A stretch of 64,000 nucleotides of DNA from positions 1,984,001-2,048,000 of the forward strand of contig NZ_QBDT01000001.1 of NCBI RefSeq assembly GCF_004124325.1. The letters are read 5' to 3'. Below are positions 46,459-57,300 of this stretch, piece after piece (within the stretch, counting starts at the first letter, position 1; the number at the start of each line of letters is the position of its first letter). Source of the stretch: Streptomyces sp. L2 (GTDB taxonomy: Bacteria; Actinomycetota; Actinomycetes; Streptomycetales; Streptomycetaceae). A program made the position numbers and the translations under genes. A model generated the notes under the pieces. That model saw only the letters and a program-made list of their open reading frames with translations. It made no database searches and had not been told where the DNA came from.

Positions 46459-49400
46459 TTATCCCGCGACCATGCGGTCTTCGGCCTCCTCGGGGAACAG
46501 TCCCAGCCGGTGGGCCGTGGCCGCGGCCTCGCCGCGGCCGGAGACGCCGAGCTTGGCGAGGATGTTGGAGACGTGCACGCTGGCCGTCTTCGGGGAGATG
46601 AAGAGTTCCTCGGCTATCTGGCGGTTGGTGCGGCCGGCCGAGACCAGGCGGAGGACGTCGCGTTCCCGGCTGGTGAGGCCCAGCGCCTCGGCCGGGTCGG
46701 CGGGGGCCGGGGTCCGGCGCGGGGCCGGGGTCAGGGGGAGGCGGGCCCGCTGGGCGAGACGGGTGACCGCCTCGGCGAGGGGGCGGGCGCCGAGGTGGCC
46801 GGCGACCGCTCCGGCCAGCCGGAGCAGTTCCACGGCCCGGTCGCGCTCGTCGTCGCCGCCCTCGGTGAGCAGGGCCTGGGCGAGGCGGTGCCGGACGCGG
46901 GCGAGGTCGTAGGGGCGGTCCAGGCATTCGAAGGCGCTGACCACGGGTGACCAGGTGTCGGCGGAGTCGGCTGCCTCGGCCCGCAGGAGTTCGGCGCGGG
47001 TCCAGCGGTCGTAGGCCTGCCAGAGGGGCACGCCGGTGGTGAGGGTCCGGGCGGCCCCGGCGACGCGCTCCAGGGTTTCCGCCCGGCCGGCGCCGGCGGC
47101 GGGCAGGGCGCGGGCGTCGGCCTCGGCGGTGGCGGCGGCCAGCAGCAGCGGCCAGCCGTACCGCTGGGTGCCGGGCGGGAAGCCGGCCTCCAGGGCGGCG
47201 GCCAGTTCGGCGCGGGCGTCGGGGAGCCGGCCTTCCGCGGCCGCGACGCCGACGGCGAGCCGGGCCAGCGGCAGCGCCTGCTGGGGCATCGGGTCGTGGG
47301 TGCCGTAGTGGGTGCGGGCGGTGGCGAGCTGGCGGGCGGACTCGGCGATGTCGCCGCGGGCCAGGGCGAGATGGGCCAGGCGCATCGCGCCGGCGCCCTG
47401 GGGTTTGGCGCTGTGGCCGACCCGCATCGCGTGAGCGGCGGCTTCGGCGGCCTCCTCCCACTCGCCGAGCGAGTACAGCGCCTCGGAGAGGTTGCCCCAC
47501 ACCCAGGCCTCGTCGGCCAGCAGGCCGTGGGCGCGCGTGAAGGAGAGGCCCTCGCGCAGGACCGGCACGGCCTCCCGGTCACGGCCGAGGCCCTGCAGCA
47601 CGGAGGGCAGGTTGACGTAGGCGCGGCCCGCCACGTGGGCCACGCCCTCCGCCAGCGCGTGCTCCTTGACCAGACCCAGCTCGGCGAGGCCGGCCTCGAT
47701 GTCGCCCGCCTCGACGGTGAGTCCGCCGAGGGTGAGCCGGGCGTTCAGCTCGGTCGCGCGGGCGCCGACCATGCGCGCGTACCGCACGGCCCGTTCGGCT
47801 GCGGCGAAGGCGTCGGGGCCGGGGCGGCGCAGCATGGACCAGTTGGCGACGTTGGCGAGGACCTCGGCGTGCACCTCGGACGGTGGCAGGCCGCGCACGA
47901 GGTCCTGGGCGGTGGCCAGTTCCCGCCAGCCGTCGCCGCGGGCCAGGGCCTGGACCAGGCGGGAGCGCTGGACGCCGAACCAGGCGGCGCGCAGGGGGTC
48001 GCCGTCGTCCTCCAGCAGCCGCAGCGCCCGCTTGGTGATCTTCAGGGCGCGTTCGCGTTCGCCGCCGAGCCGCCCGGCGACGGCGGCCTCCGCCATGATG
48101 TCCAGGTAGTCCAGCGGCATGGTGGCCGGGTCGCAGCCGCAGGGAGGATAGACCTCGGTGTAGTCGACGGGGCGCAGGGCGGAGCGGACCTCGTCGGGGG
48201 CGCTGTCCCACAGCTCCATCGCCCGTTCCAGCAGCCGGAGTTGTTCGGTGTAGGCGTGCCGGCGGCGGGCCACGACGGAGGCGTCGAGCACGGCGGGCAG
48301 GGCCTTGGCGGGGTCGTGCGCGTGGTACCAGTAGGTGGCCAGGCGCATCACGCGCGCGTCGGCCGGAACGAGCGCCGGGTCGGCCTGGAGGGCCTCGGCG
48401 TAGCGGCGGTTGAGGCGGGAGCGTTCGCCGGGCAGCAGGTCGTCGGCGACGGCCTCGCGGACCAGGGAGTGCCGGAAGCGGTAGCCGTCGCCGGCCGGGG
48501 CGACGGTGAGGATGTTGGCTCCGACGGCGGCCCGCAGGGCTTCGAGGAGGTCGTCCTCGGTGAGGCCGGCGACGGCGGCGATGAGCGGGTACTCCACGGT
48601 GGAGCCGCCCTCGGCGACGATCCGGACGACGCGCTGGGCGCTCTCGGACAGTGCCTCGACCCGGACCAGGAGCAGGTCGCGCAGGGAGTCGGTGAGGCCG
48701 GTGCGGCAGCCCTCGCAGGCGGCTACGGCGAGTTCCTCGACGAAGAAGGCGTTGCCGTCGGAGCGTTCGAAGATGTCGTCGACCTGGGCGGGGTCGGGCT
48801 CGGCGGCGAGGATCCCGGCGATCTGCCGGCCGACCTCGTCGCGGGTGAAGCGCTCCAGTTCGAGGCGGCGGATGGTGCGCAGCCGGTCGAGTTCGGCGAG
48901 GAGGGGGCGCAGGGGGTGGCGGCGGTGGATGTCGTCCGAGCGGTAGGTGGCGAGGACGAGGAGGCGGCCAGTGCGCAGGGTGCGGAAGAGGTAGGCGAGG
49001 AGGTGGCGGGTGGAGGCGTCGGCCCAGTGCAGGTCTTCCAGGGCGAGGACGACGGTGTGCTCGGCGGCCACCCGCTCCAGCAGCCGGGCGGTGAGCTCGA
49101 ACAGGCGGGCCATGCCCTGTTCGTCGTGGCGGCTGGAGGTGGCCTCGCCCAGGTCGGGCAGCAGCCGGGCGAGTTCCTCCTCCTGGCCGGTGGCGGCGGC
49201 GGTGAACTCCTCGGGCAGCGAGTGCCGCAGGGCGCGCAGCGCGGTGGAGAAGGGGGCGAAGGGCAGCCCGTCGGCGCCGATCTCCACGCAGCCGCCGACG
49301 GCGACGACCGCCTTCGCGCGGCAGGCCGCGGTGGCGAACTCCTCCACGAGGCGGGTCTTGCCGACGCCGGCCTCCCCGCCCAGCAGCAGCGCCTGCGGCT

Positions 49401-49503
49401 CCCCCGCGGCGGCACGGGCGAGCGCGTCGTTCAGCGCGCCCAGTTCGCCGGTACGGCCGACGAACACGGGACTCACGGACCTGGTTTCCACGGGCCCGAG
49501 CAT
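46459..49503 (-). CDS. Large ATP-binding LuxR regulator (LAL family)
   Basis: A 1014-residue regulator. An N-terminal AAA/NACHT-type ATPase carries Walker A GGEAGVGKTRLVEEF and Walker B VVLALEDLHWADAS; a long TPR-like middle follows (repeats such as AEAAAHAMRVGHSAKPQG), and the C-terminal GerE/LuxR helix-turn-helix is LTSRERDVLRLVSAGRTNRQIAEELFISPKTASVHVSNIL. MalT-like members use ATP and a ligand to activate transcription. ATG 49503 is the likely start: farther upstream the frame runs through a set of palindromic repeats that are better read as operators. No cognate target is obvious. Confidence 0.88.
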   Translation of the reverse strand: MLGPVETRSVSPVFVGRTGELGALNDALARAAAGEPQALLLGGEAGVGKTRLVEEFATAACRAKAVVAVGGCVEIGADGLPFAPFSTALRALRHSLPEEFTAAATGQEEELARLLPDLGEATSSRHDEQGMARLFELTARLLERVAAEHTVVLALEDLHWADASTRHLLAYLFRTLRTGRLLVLATYRSDDIHRRHPLRPLLAELDRLRTIRRLELERFTRDEVGRQIAGILAAEPDPAQVDDIFERSDGNAFFVEELAVAACEGCRTGLTDSLRDLLLVRVEALSESAQRVVRIVAEGGSTVEYPLIAAVAGLTEDDLLEALRAAVGANILTVAPAGDGYRFRHSLVREAVADDLLPGERSRLNRRYAEALQADPALVPADARVMRLATYWYHAHDPAKALPAVLDASVVARRRHAYTEQLRLLERAMELWDSAPDEVRSALRPVDYTEVYPPCGCDPATMPLDYLDIMAEAAVAGRLGGERERALKITKRALRLLEDDGDPLRAAWFGVQRSRLVQALARGDGWRELATAQDLVRGLPPSEVHAEVLANVANWSMLRRPGPDAFAAAERAVRYARMVGARATELNARLTLGGLTVEAGDIEAGLAELGLVKEHALAEGVAHVAGRAYVNLPSVLQGLGRDREAVPVLREGLSFTRAHGLLADEAWVWGNLSEALYSLGEWEEAAEAAAHAMRVGHSAKPQGAGAMRLAHLALARGDIAESARQLATARTHYGTHDPMPQQALPLARLAVGVAAAEGRLPDARAELAAALEAGFPPGTQRYGWPLLLAAATAEADARALPAAGAGRAETLERVAGAARTLTTGVPLWQAYDRWTRAELLRAEAADSADTWSPVVSAFECLDRPYDLARVRHRLAQALLTEGGDDERDRAVELLRLAGAVAGHLGARPLAEAVTRLAQRARLPLTPAPRRTPAPADPAEALGLTSRERDVLRLVSAGRTNRQIAEELFISPKTASVHVSNILAKLGVSGRGEAAATAHRLGLFPEEAEDRMVAG

Positions 49504-49555
49504 CGCACGAGGTCCGGCCGGTGTGGCAGCGGTTTTCCACAGGTCCGGTGCGATG

Positions 49556-49609
49556 GTCGTACGAACGGCCGGAAGGGTCGTACGACTCTCGGGGAGAGTC
49601 GTACGACCC
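49556..49609. promoter_or_regulatory. Operator array: three GTCGTACGAM decamers at 21-bp spacing
   Basis: GTCGTACGAA at 49556-49565, GTCGTACGAC at 49577-49586 and GTCGTACGAC at 49598-49607. The start-to-start distance is exactly 21 bp, two helical turns, and the second and third are part of a 16-bp perfect inverted repeat (49575-49590 / 49594-49609, loop GGG). They lie 53-106 bp upstream of the LuxR/ATPase start. Confidence 0.75.
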
Positions 49610-49661
49610 CGGGACCTCGGGCGACCGACCCCCGTGCGGCCGCCCGTCGTCCGTCCGGCGC

Positions 49662-49859
49662 TCACGCGGTGCGCGGGAGCCGTAGCCGGCGTGGCCGGTC
49701 GGTATCGCCATGGCTCTCGGCGTGCGTCCCGTCCCGGCCGGCCGCCTCGGCGCGGCGGGCGGCGCGCCGCGACCGTACGGCCTCGCGTGCCAGGCTTTCC
49801 TCCCGCGCCGCGCGGCGCAGCTCGGCGGAACGCATCTCGTGCAGTTCGAACTCGAACAT
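49662..49859 (-). CDS. Small Arg/Glu-rich helical protein
   Basis: A 65-residue protein starting MFEFELHEMRSAELRRAARE, strongly helical and charged in its first 45 residues, with a basic tail. GAAGGA precedes the ATG by about seven bases. Similar proteins occur throughout streptomycetes with no known function. It lies upstream of the LuxR/ATPase gene on the same strand, separated by the operator array. Confidence 0.65.
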   Translation of the reverse strand: MFEFELHEMRSAELRRAAREESLAREAVRSRRAARRAEAAGRDGTHAESHGDTDRPRRLRLPRTA

Positions 49860-50018
49860 GTCAGGTCCTTCGGAAGAGGTGGGCTTCGCTTTCCGCGTCC
49901 GCCTCGGCTTCGTTCGCCTCGGCTTCGCGATGCCTCCACCTTCGTCTCCCAGGGGGGCCGGCCACATCGGGAGAGTTCCGCATCTTCGGGCGGCCGGCCC
50001 GGCTCCGGGGACGGATAA

Positions 50019-50065
50019 GGGGCCTTAGGTGATCCGTAAGGCACTTACGGATCACCTAAGGCCCC
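50019..50065. terminator. 22-bp perfect hairpin after the GNAT gene
   Basis: GGGGCCTTAGGTGATCCGTA (50019 on, 22 nt in all) pairs exactly with 50044-50065 across the loop GCA. It follows the GNAT stop by 17 bp and should terminate the MmpL-GNAT transcript. Confidence 0.85.
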
Positions 50066-50081
50066 TGGGACCTGCGGTTCC

Positions 50082-50666
50082 TCAGCCCGTCGAGGGCACG
50101 TTCCGTGTGGTACGCGCGCGTGCCTCACGCCACTCGGGCGCCAGCACCGACCAGATCTCGGTGTCGTGCCGGACACCGCCGTGGAGGTGGTTCTCGCGGA
50201 TCACCCCGTCCCGGGTCATGCCGAGGCGCCGGGCGACGTTGATGCTCGCCAGGTTCCCGGACGCGGCGTGCCACTCCACGCGGTGGATGCCGCGTTCCTC
50301 CACGGCCCAGTCGATGAGGACGCGCATGGCGCGGGTGATCAGGCCTCGGCCGGTCGCGGCGGGCTCCAGCCAGCAGCCGACCTCGCAGTTGCCCCGCTCG
50401 GCGTCGAAGTTCAGCGTCAGGACGCCACCGACGAGCTTTCCGTCCAGCCAGATGCCGTGGTGGGAGGCGCTGTCCGCGGCGCGCAGACCGGCGTACCGCT
50501 GGAGGGTCTCCCGGGCGGAGACCAGGTCCGTGGCCTGTGAGCCGAACGGGATGAACCGCCCGATGAACTCCCGGCCCCGGTCCAGGTGCGCCAGGAACTC
50601 CTCTGCGTGCCAGGGTTCCAGGAGCCGTAGCTCCGCGCCGTCGTCACCCAGGGATATCGCGTACAT
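50082..50666 (-). CDS. GNAT family N-acetyltransferase (RimJ/RimL type)
   Basis: A 194-residue acetyltransferase. After the strand AELRLLEPWHAEEFLAHLDRGREFIGR come the acetyl-CoA site VGCWLEPAATGRGLITRAMRVLIDWAVEE (motif A) and HRVEWHAASGNLASINVARRLGM (motif B), the latter typical of ribosomal-protein-type N-terminal acetyltransferases and of ones modifying antibiotics. It begins within the 3' end of the MmpL gene (23-bp overlap), so it is probably co-expressed with the transporter. The substrate is unknown. Confidence 0.85.
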   Translation of the reverse strand: MYAISLGDDGAELRLLEPWHAEEFLAHLDRGREFIGRFIPFGSQATDLVSARETLQRYAGLRAADSASHHGIWLDGKLVGGVLTLNFDAERGNCEVGCWLEPAATGRGLITRAMRVLIDWAVEERGIHRVEWHAASGNLASINVARRLGMTRDGVIRENHLHGGVRHDTEIWSVLAPEWREARARTTRNVPSTG

Positions 50667-52875
50667 CGTGCCGCTGCTCCTCCCGCATGCGCGCCACCGT
50701 GACCTTGCCGAGCCTCTCATGGGCGGCACGGCACTCGGGCGGCTCGATGCTGATGCGCGGCAGGCGGCGCTCCATCCAGCGGGGCAGCCACCAGTTGGCG
50801 GAACCGAGCAGGTGCATCAGGGCCGGCACGAGCAGGGTGCGCAGCACGAACGCGTCGAGGGCCACGGCGGAGGCCAGCGCGATGCCGAACATGGCGATCA
50901 CCCGGTCGCCGCTGAGCACGAAGGCGAGGAAGACGGAGATCATGATGACCGCGGCGGAGTTGATCACGCGGCTGGTCTCGGCGAGGCCCACGCGCACGGC
51001 ACGCCGGTTGTCACCGGTCTCCAGCCACTCCTCGTACATCCGGCTGACCAGGAAGACCTGGTAGTCCATGGAGAGCCCGAAGAGCACCGAGACCATGATC
51101 ACGGGCAGGAACGGCTCGATCGGGCCGGCGCGGCCGAGGCCGAGGAGTTCGCTGCCCCAGCCCCACTGGAACACGGCGACGACGATGCCGAAGGCGGCGG
51201 CGACGGCGGCGATGTTCATCACGGCGGCCTTCAGCGGGATGCCGAGCGACCGGAAGGCGATCAGCAGCAGCACGCAGCCGAGGCCGATGACCACGCCGAC
51301 GAAGAGCGGCAGTTTGCCGACGATCACGGCCGCGAAGTCGTCGTAGCTCGCGGTGACCCCTCCGACGTGCACGTCCAGGGAGGTGCCGAGCTGGGCGCGC
51401 GGGAGGACCTCGGTGCGCAGCCGGTCGACGAGGTCGCTGGTCTGCCGTGACTGCGGGGCGGAGTCCGGGACGACGACGAGGTAGGCGGTGTCGCCGCCGG
51501 TGTCGTAGGCGACGGGGCTGACCGAGGAGACGCCCGGGGTGTCGCGCAGGGTGGTGTCGAGGTTGTCGAGGGCGAGCTTGTCACCGGCGCCATCTACGCG
51601 CGTCACCAGTGTCAGCGGACCGTTCACTCCCGGACCGAACCCCTGTGCGAGGAGGTCGTAGGCCTGGCGGGTGGTGGACGTCTTCGGGTCGTTGCCCTGG
51701 TCTGAGGTGCCCAGGTGCAGGGAGAAGGTCGGCACGGCCAGCACCGCGATGACCGCGACGGCGAGGGAGCCGAGCAGTTTGGGGTGACGCTCGACGAACG
51801 CCGACCAGCGGGCGGCGAGCCCGGTGGGCAGTTCGAGCTGCGGGCCGTGCTCGGCGAGCCGGCGCCGCTCGCGCCGGCTGAGGGCGCGCGGACCGATCCA
51901 CGACAGCAGCGCGGGCAGCAGGGTCACGGCCGCGGCGACGGTGAGGACGACCGTCAGACAGGCGGCGACCGCGACGCCGTTGAGGAAGCTCAGGCGCAGT
52001 ATGAGCATCCCGAGCAGGGCGATGCACACGGTCGCGCCCGCGAAGACCACCGCCCGCCCGGTGGTGGCGACGGCGTTCGTGGCGGCCTCGGTGACGCTCA
52101 GGCCGCGTTTCAGCCCGCGCCGGTGTCTGGTCACTATGAACAGCGCGTAGTCGATGCCCACGCCGAGCCCGATCAGCATGCCGAGCATGGGCGCGAAGTC
52201 GGCGACCGTCATGGCGTGCCCGAGCAGGCCGATCCCGGCGTAGGCGGTGCCGACGCCGACCAGCGCGGTGGCGATGGGCAGCAGGGACGCGGCGAGCGAG
52301 CCGAAGGCGAGGAACAGCACGACGGCGGCGACCGCGACGCCGACCACCTCGGCGGTGTGCCCGCGGGGGGACTCGGTGGACCCGACGGCGGTGCCGCCCA
52401 GTTCCACCCGCAGCCCGTCGTCCTCGGCGGCCTTGGCGGTGCGTACGACGGCCTCGGCCTCGGACGTGGGGATGTCCTCCGCCTGCTGGGTGAAGGTGAC
52501 GGTGGCGTACGCCGTGTGGCTGTCGGGGCTGATCCGGTGGGCGCCCTGGCTGCCGTACGGCCCGGACACGGTGGCCACGCCCGGCAGTTCGGCGATGTCG
52601 TCGAGGGTGCGGGTCATGGTCTGTTCGACGTCGGCCGCGCGGACGGTGCCCGAGCCGGTGTGCCAGACGATGGTGTCGCCGTCCCCGCCGAGGTCGGGGA
52701 AGCCCTGCATGAGCAGCTGGTTCGCCCGGCCGGACTCGGTGCCGGGGACACCGTAGTCGTTCGAGTACGCCGAACCCGCCAGCGTGGCGGCCGCGGTGAC
52801 GCCACCGAAGGCGACGAGCCACAGCAGAACCGTCATGAGACGATGCCGGACACACCAACGCGCGAGGGCTGCCAC
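50644..52875 (-). CDS. MmpL-family RND transporter
   Basis: A 743-residue transporter with the MmpL layout: one helix, a large extracellular domain, six helices, a second such domain and six more helices. Signature stretches include LLGHAMTVADFAPMLGMLIGLGVGIDYALF and VIMVSVLFGLSMDYQVFLVSRMYEEW, carrying the Asp-Tyr pairs of the proton relay in helices IV and X. These proteins move lipids or lipopeptides across the membrane. I chose GTG 52875 (VAALARWCVRHRLM) with GGGAG nearby; longer starts exist. The promoter is in 52876-53097. Confidence 0.9.
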   Translation of the reverse strand: MAALARWCVRHRLMTVLLWLVAFGGVTAAATLAGSAYSNDYGVPGTESGRANQLLMQGFPDLGGDGDTIVWHTGSGTVRAADVEQTMTRTLDDIAELPGVATVSGPYGSQGAHRISPDSHTAYATVTFTQQAEDIPTSEAEAVVRTAKAAEDDGLRVELGGTAVGSTESPRGHTAEVVGVAVAAVVLFLAFGSLAASLLPIATALVGVGTAYAGIGLLGHAMTVADFAPMLGMLIGLGVGIDYALFIVTRHRRGLKRGLSVTEAATNAVATTGRAVVFAGATVCIALLGMLILRLSFLNGVAVAACLTVVLTVAAAVTLLPALLSWIGPRALSRRERRRLAEHGPQLELPTGLAARWSAFVERHPKLLGSLAVAVIAVLAVPTFSLHLGTSDQGNDPKTSTTRQAYDLLAQGFGPGVNGPLTLVTRVDGAGDKLALDNLDTTLRDTPGVSSVSPVAYDTGGDTAYLVVVPDSAPQSRQTSDLVDRLRTEVLPRAQLGTSLDVHVGGVTASYDDFAAVIVGKLPLFVGVVIGLGCVLLLIAFRSLGIPLKAAVMNIAAVAAAFGIVVAVFQWGWGSELLGLGRAGPIEPFLPVIMVSVLFGLSMDYQVFLVSRMYEEWLETGDNRRAVRVGLAETSRVINSAAVIMISVFLAFVLSGDRVIAMFGIALASAVALDAFVLRTLLVPALMHLLGSANWWLPRWMERRLPRISIEPPECRAAHERLGKVTVARMREEQRHDVRDIPG

Positions 52876-53097
52876 CGGACGTGCTCCCAGAAGCCGATTT
52901 GTGGATCTTTGACCGGGAACAGTCATCCATAAACTGAACAACCCGCAAAGAACGCATGAGCAAGCAGACACACTCTTGCAGGCGAAAGTGATCGTTTGCC
53001 GTATTCGTGGGCTTATTCACAAGAGTGCGAGGGACGTCACAGGACAGTTCCCCGAACTCTGTCGCCCCGGGGCTCACTTGCGGCGTGCCCGGCGCCC

Positions 53098-53469
53098 TCA
53101 GTCGAACTGGTCGCCGAGCGCCATGATCATGGTCCCGGCGATCAGCAGCCACAGCGCCCTGCGGGTACGGCCCCGGGCGCCGAGGACCGCGGCGCACGCG
53201 CAGACGGCGGCTCCGAGGGCGTAGGCGGCCGGTACGAGGGCGGGGTCGGAGCCGGTGGCCCGCAGCAGCGCGGCGGCGAGTCCGGCGAGGCAGAGCAGGC
53301 CTCCGGCGCCGGCGGCGGTCCACCGGGCCCGGCGGGCGTCGGTGATCTCGCCGGCTTCGTCGTCGCTCTCCTCGTCCGCGCGCCCGGCGGCGGGGACCTG
53401 CGCCTCGGCCGGGTCCTCCGGCCGCTCGGCTATGGCGGGTTCGAGGCCGGAAGGGGTACGTCCACTCAT
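53098..53469 (-). CDS. Small membrane protein with two or three helices
   Basis: A 123-residue protein. About 50 acidic N-terminal residues precede three hydrophobic segments (WTAAGAGGLLCLAGLAAALLRA, LVPAAYALGAAVCACAAVLGA, ALWLLIAGTMIMALG). The pattern is familiar from streptomycetes near gatB but has no assigned function. It lies downstream of gatB on the same strand, but the gatB terminator is between them, so it is likely a separate unit. Confidence 0.7.
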   Translation of the reverse strand: MSGRTPSGLEPAIAERPEDPAEAQVPAAGRADEESDDEAGEITDARRARWTAAGAGGLLCLAGLAAALLRATGSDPALVPAAYALGAAVCACAAVLGARGRTRRALWLLIAGTMIMALGDQFD

Positions 53470-53510
53470 GGCGCGGGAGCGTAGCGGGTCCGGGGTCCGG
53501 GGGAACGCCG

Positions 53511-53544
53511 AGGGGGGACGTGCCGGGCTCGGCACGTCCCCCCT
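53511..53544. terminator. Terminator of the gat operon
   Basis: AGGGGGGACGTGCCG-GGCT-CGGCACGTCCCCCCT: perfect 15-bp stem, loop of four, 27 bp past the gatB stop. Confidence 0.85.
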
Positions 53545-53571
53545 GGTGGGTCATCCGGACGTCATGCGGGC

Positions 53572-55086
53572 TCAGCCCTCGGAGACGCCCAGCTTCTCCA
53601 GGATGAGTTCCTTCACGCGGGCCGCGTCGGCCTGGCCGCGGGTCGCCTTCATGACCGCGCCGACCAGGGCGCCGACGGCGGCGACCTTGCCGCCGCGGAT
53701 CTTGTCGGCGATGCCCGGGTTGCCGGCGATGGCCTCCTCGACGGCGGTGGTGAGCGCGCCCTCGTCGGAGACGACCTTCAGGCCGCGCTTGTCGACGACC
53801 TCGTCCGGGGTGCCCTCGCCCGCGAGGACGCCCTCGATGACCTGACGGGCCAGCTTGTCGTTCAGGTCACCCTTGACGACCAGCTCGGTGACCCGGGCGA
53901 CCTGGGCCGGGGTGATCCCCAGCTCGTCCAGGGCCTTGCCCGACTCGTTGGCGCTGCGTGCCAGTTCGCCCATCCACCACTTGCGGGCGGAGGCCGCGTC
54001 GGCACCGGCGTCGATGGTGGCGACGATCGGGTCCAGCGCGCCGGCGTTCAGGATCGCCTGCATGTCGGTGGCGGAGATGCCCCACTCGGCGAGCAGCCGG
54101 GTACGGCGGGCCAGCGGCGGTTCCGGCAGGGCCGCGCGGATCTCCTCGACCCACGCGCGGGACGGCGCCACCGGGACGAGGTCGGGCTCAGGGAAGTACC
54201 GGTAGTCCTCGGCCTCCTCCTTCACGCGGCCCGAGGTCGTCGACCCGGTGTCCTCGTGGAAGTGGCGGGTCTCCTGGATGATCGTGCCGCCGGAGGACAG
54301 CACGGCCGCGTGCCGCTGGATCTCGAAGCGGGCCGCGCGCTCCACGGACCGCAGTGAGTTGACGTTCTTCGTCTCGGAGCGGGTGCCGAACTTCTCGGTG
54401 CCGTTCGGGCGCAGCGACAGGTTGACGTCGCAGCGCATCTGGCCCATCTCCATGCGGGCCTCGGACACGCCGAGGGCGCGGATGACCTCGCGCAGCTCAC
54501 GGACGTACGCCTTGGCGACCTCGGGGGCGCGCTCGCCGGCGCCCTCGATCGGCTTGGTGACGATCTCGATGAGCGGGATGCCGGCGCGGTTGTAGTCCAG
54601 CAGGGAGTGGGACGCGCCGTGGATACGGCCCGTGGCGCCGCCGACGTGCGTCGACTTGCCGGTGTCCTCCTCCATGTGGGCGCGCTCGATCTGGACGCGG
54701 AAGGTCTCGCCGTCCTCCAGCTGTACGTCGAGGTAGCCGTCGAAGGCGATCGGCTCGTCGTACTGGGAGGTCTGGAAGTTCTTCGGCATGTCCGGATAGA
54801 AGTAGTTCTTCCGGGCGAAGCGGCACCACTCGGCGATCTCGCAGTTCAGCGCGAGACCGATCTTGATCGCCGACTCGACGCCGGTCGCGTTGACGACCGG
54901 GAGCGCGCCGGGCATGCCGAGGCAGACGGGGCAGGTCTGGGTGTTCGGGTCGGCGCCGAGCGCGGTCGAACAGCCGCAGAACATCTTCGTGCGGGTGCCG
55001 AGTTCGACATGGACCTCAAGGCCCATGACGGGGTCGTACGACGCCAGCGCGTCCTCGTACGACACCAGGTCGGTCGTGGTGGTCAC
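53572..55086 (-). CDS. gatB: Asp-tRNA(Asn)/Glu-tRNA(Gln) amidotransferase subunit B
   Basis: A 504-residue GatB. The N-terminal kinase-like cradle contains the Zn site [20 protein letters not shown] and the core [59 protein letters not shown] and [12 protein letters not shown]; the C-terminal YqeY-like tail (from about 360) binds tRNA. With GatA and GatC it converts Glu-tRNA(Gln) to Gln-tRNA(Gln), and Asp-tRNA(Asn) to Asn-tRNA(Asn) if needed. It is the last gene of gatC-gatA-small protein-gatB. Confidence 0.96.
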   Translation of the reverse strand: MTTTTDLVSYEDALASYDPVMGLEVHVELGTRTKMFCGCSTALGADPNTQTCPVCLGMPGALPVVNATGVESAIKIGLALNCEIAEWCRFARKNYFYPDMPKNFQTSQYDEPIAFDGYLDVQLEDGETFRVQIERAHMEEDTGKSTHVGGATGRIHGASHSLLDYNRAGIPLIEIVTKPIEGAGERAPEVAKAYVRELREVIRALGVSEARMEMGQMRCDVNLSLRPNGTEKFGTRSETKNVNSLRSVERAARFEIQRHAAVLSSGGTIIQETRHFHEDTGSTTSGRVKEEAEDYRYFPEPDLVPVAPSRAWVEEIRAALPEPPLARRTRLLAEWGISATDMQAILNAGALDPIVATIDAGADAASARKWWMGELARSANESGKALDELGITPAQVARVTELVVKGDLNDKLARQVIEGVLAGEGTPDEVVDKRGLKVVSDEGALTTAVEEAIAGNPGIADKIRGGKVAAVGALVGAVMKATRGQADAARVKELILEKLGVSEG

Positions 55087-55101
55087 GGTGAAACTTCCCT
55101 C

Positions 55102-55340
55102 TCAGCCCAGCAGGACGTCGTCGTCGCCCAGCCGCTTCAGCTCGCGGTAGAGGATGGCGAGGCCGGTGACGATGGCGGCGGCGGACACGGCCGCGTCGAT
55201 CAGGCGCAGCGTGTCGCTCTCGGTGCGGGCCAGCTTGGCCTGCTTGGCGACGCTGACCGCACCGAACGCGGTGGTGGCCATGGACAGGTAGAGGCCGGAC
55301 TTGGACTTCTTGAAGCCCTTGGCCTTCGACAGTGTCTTGC

Positions 55341-55344
<4 letters not shown>
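55102..55344 (-). CDS. 80-residue membrane-associated protein inside the gat operon
   Basis: Starts [20 protein letters not shown] and has one clear membrane helix ([19 protein letters not shown]). It lies between gatA and gatB: its GTG overlaps the gatA stop (GTGA), and gatB begins 15 bp after it. The same small gene is known at this place in streptomycetes, without known function. Its strict coupling to gatA suggests it is needed at matching level; whether it touches the amidotransferase is not known. Confidence 0.75.
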
Positions 55345-56840
<1,496 letters not shown>

Positions 56841-56846
56841 GGCGGT

Positions 56847-57143
56847 TCAGTCCTCCCCCAGGATCTGCGGCACCTTGAAACGCTGCTGCTCCTGGGCCGG
56901 GGCGCCGGAGAGCGCCTGCTCGGGGGTGAGCGAGGGTCGGACCTCGTCCGGCCGCATGACGTTGGTCAGCGGGAGCGGGTGCGAGGTCGGCGGTACGTCT
57001 TGGTCGGCGACCTCGCTGACGCGGGCGACCGCGCCGATGATGTCGTCCAGCTGTCCCGCGAAGTGTTCGAGCTCTTCGGGCTTCAGCTCCAGACGCGCCA
57101 GCCGGGCGAGGTGGGCGACCTCCTCGCGCGTGATGCCAGGCAT
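56847..57143 (-). CDS. gatC: Asp-tRNA(Asn)/Glu-tRNA(Gln) amidotransferase subunit C
   Basis: A 98-residue GatC, first gene of the operon. Starts [20 protein letters not shown], typical of this belt-like stabilising subunit, and ends with [12 protein letters not shown]. The promoter must lie in the 157 bp between it and the rmdB-type gene. Confidence 0.93.
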   Translation of the reverse strand: MPGITREEVAHLARLARLELKPEELEHFAGQLDDIIGAVARVSEVADQDVPPTSHPLPLTNVMRPDEVRPSLTPEQALSGAPAQEQQRFKVPQILGED

Positions 57144-57300
57144 GCAGCGATCCTCTGGGTGAGTGTGTGTGGTTTGGGGCCAATCCTATGGGGCGGGGCG
57201 GCATGCCTGTGAAACGGTTTGGCGCGGCCCGCCGACGGGGCGGCACCACCCACGGAAAAGGGTGCCCTTGCAACAGACCCGAAACGGGCGGGTGGGAAAG

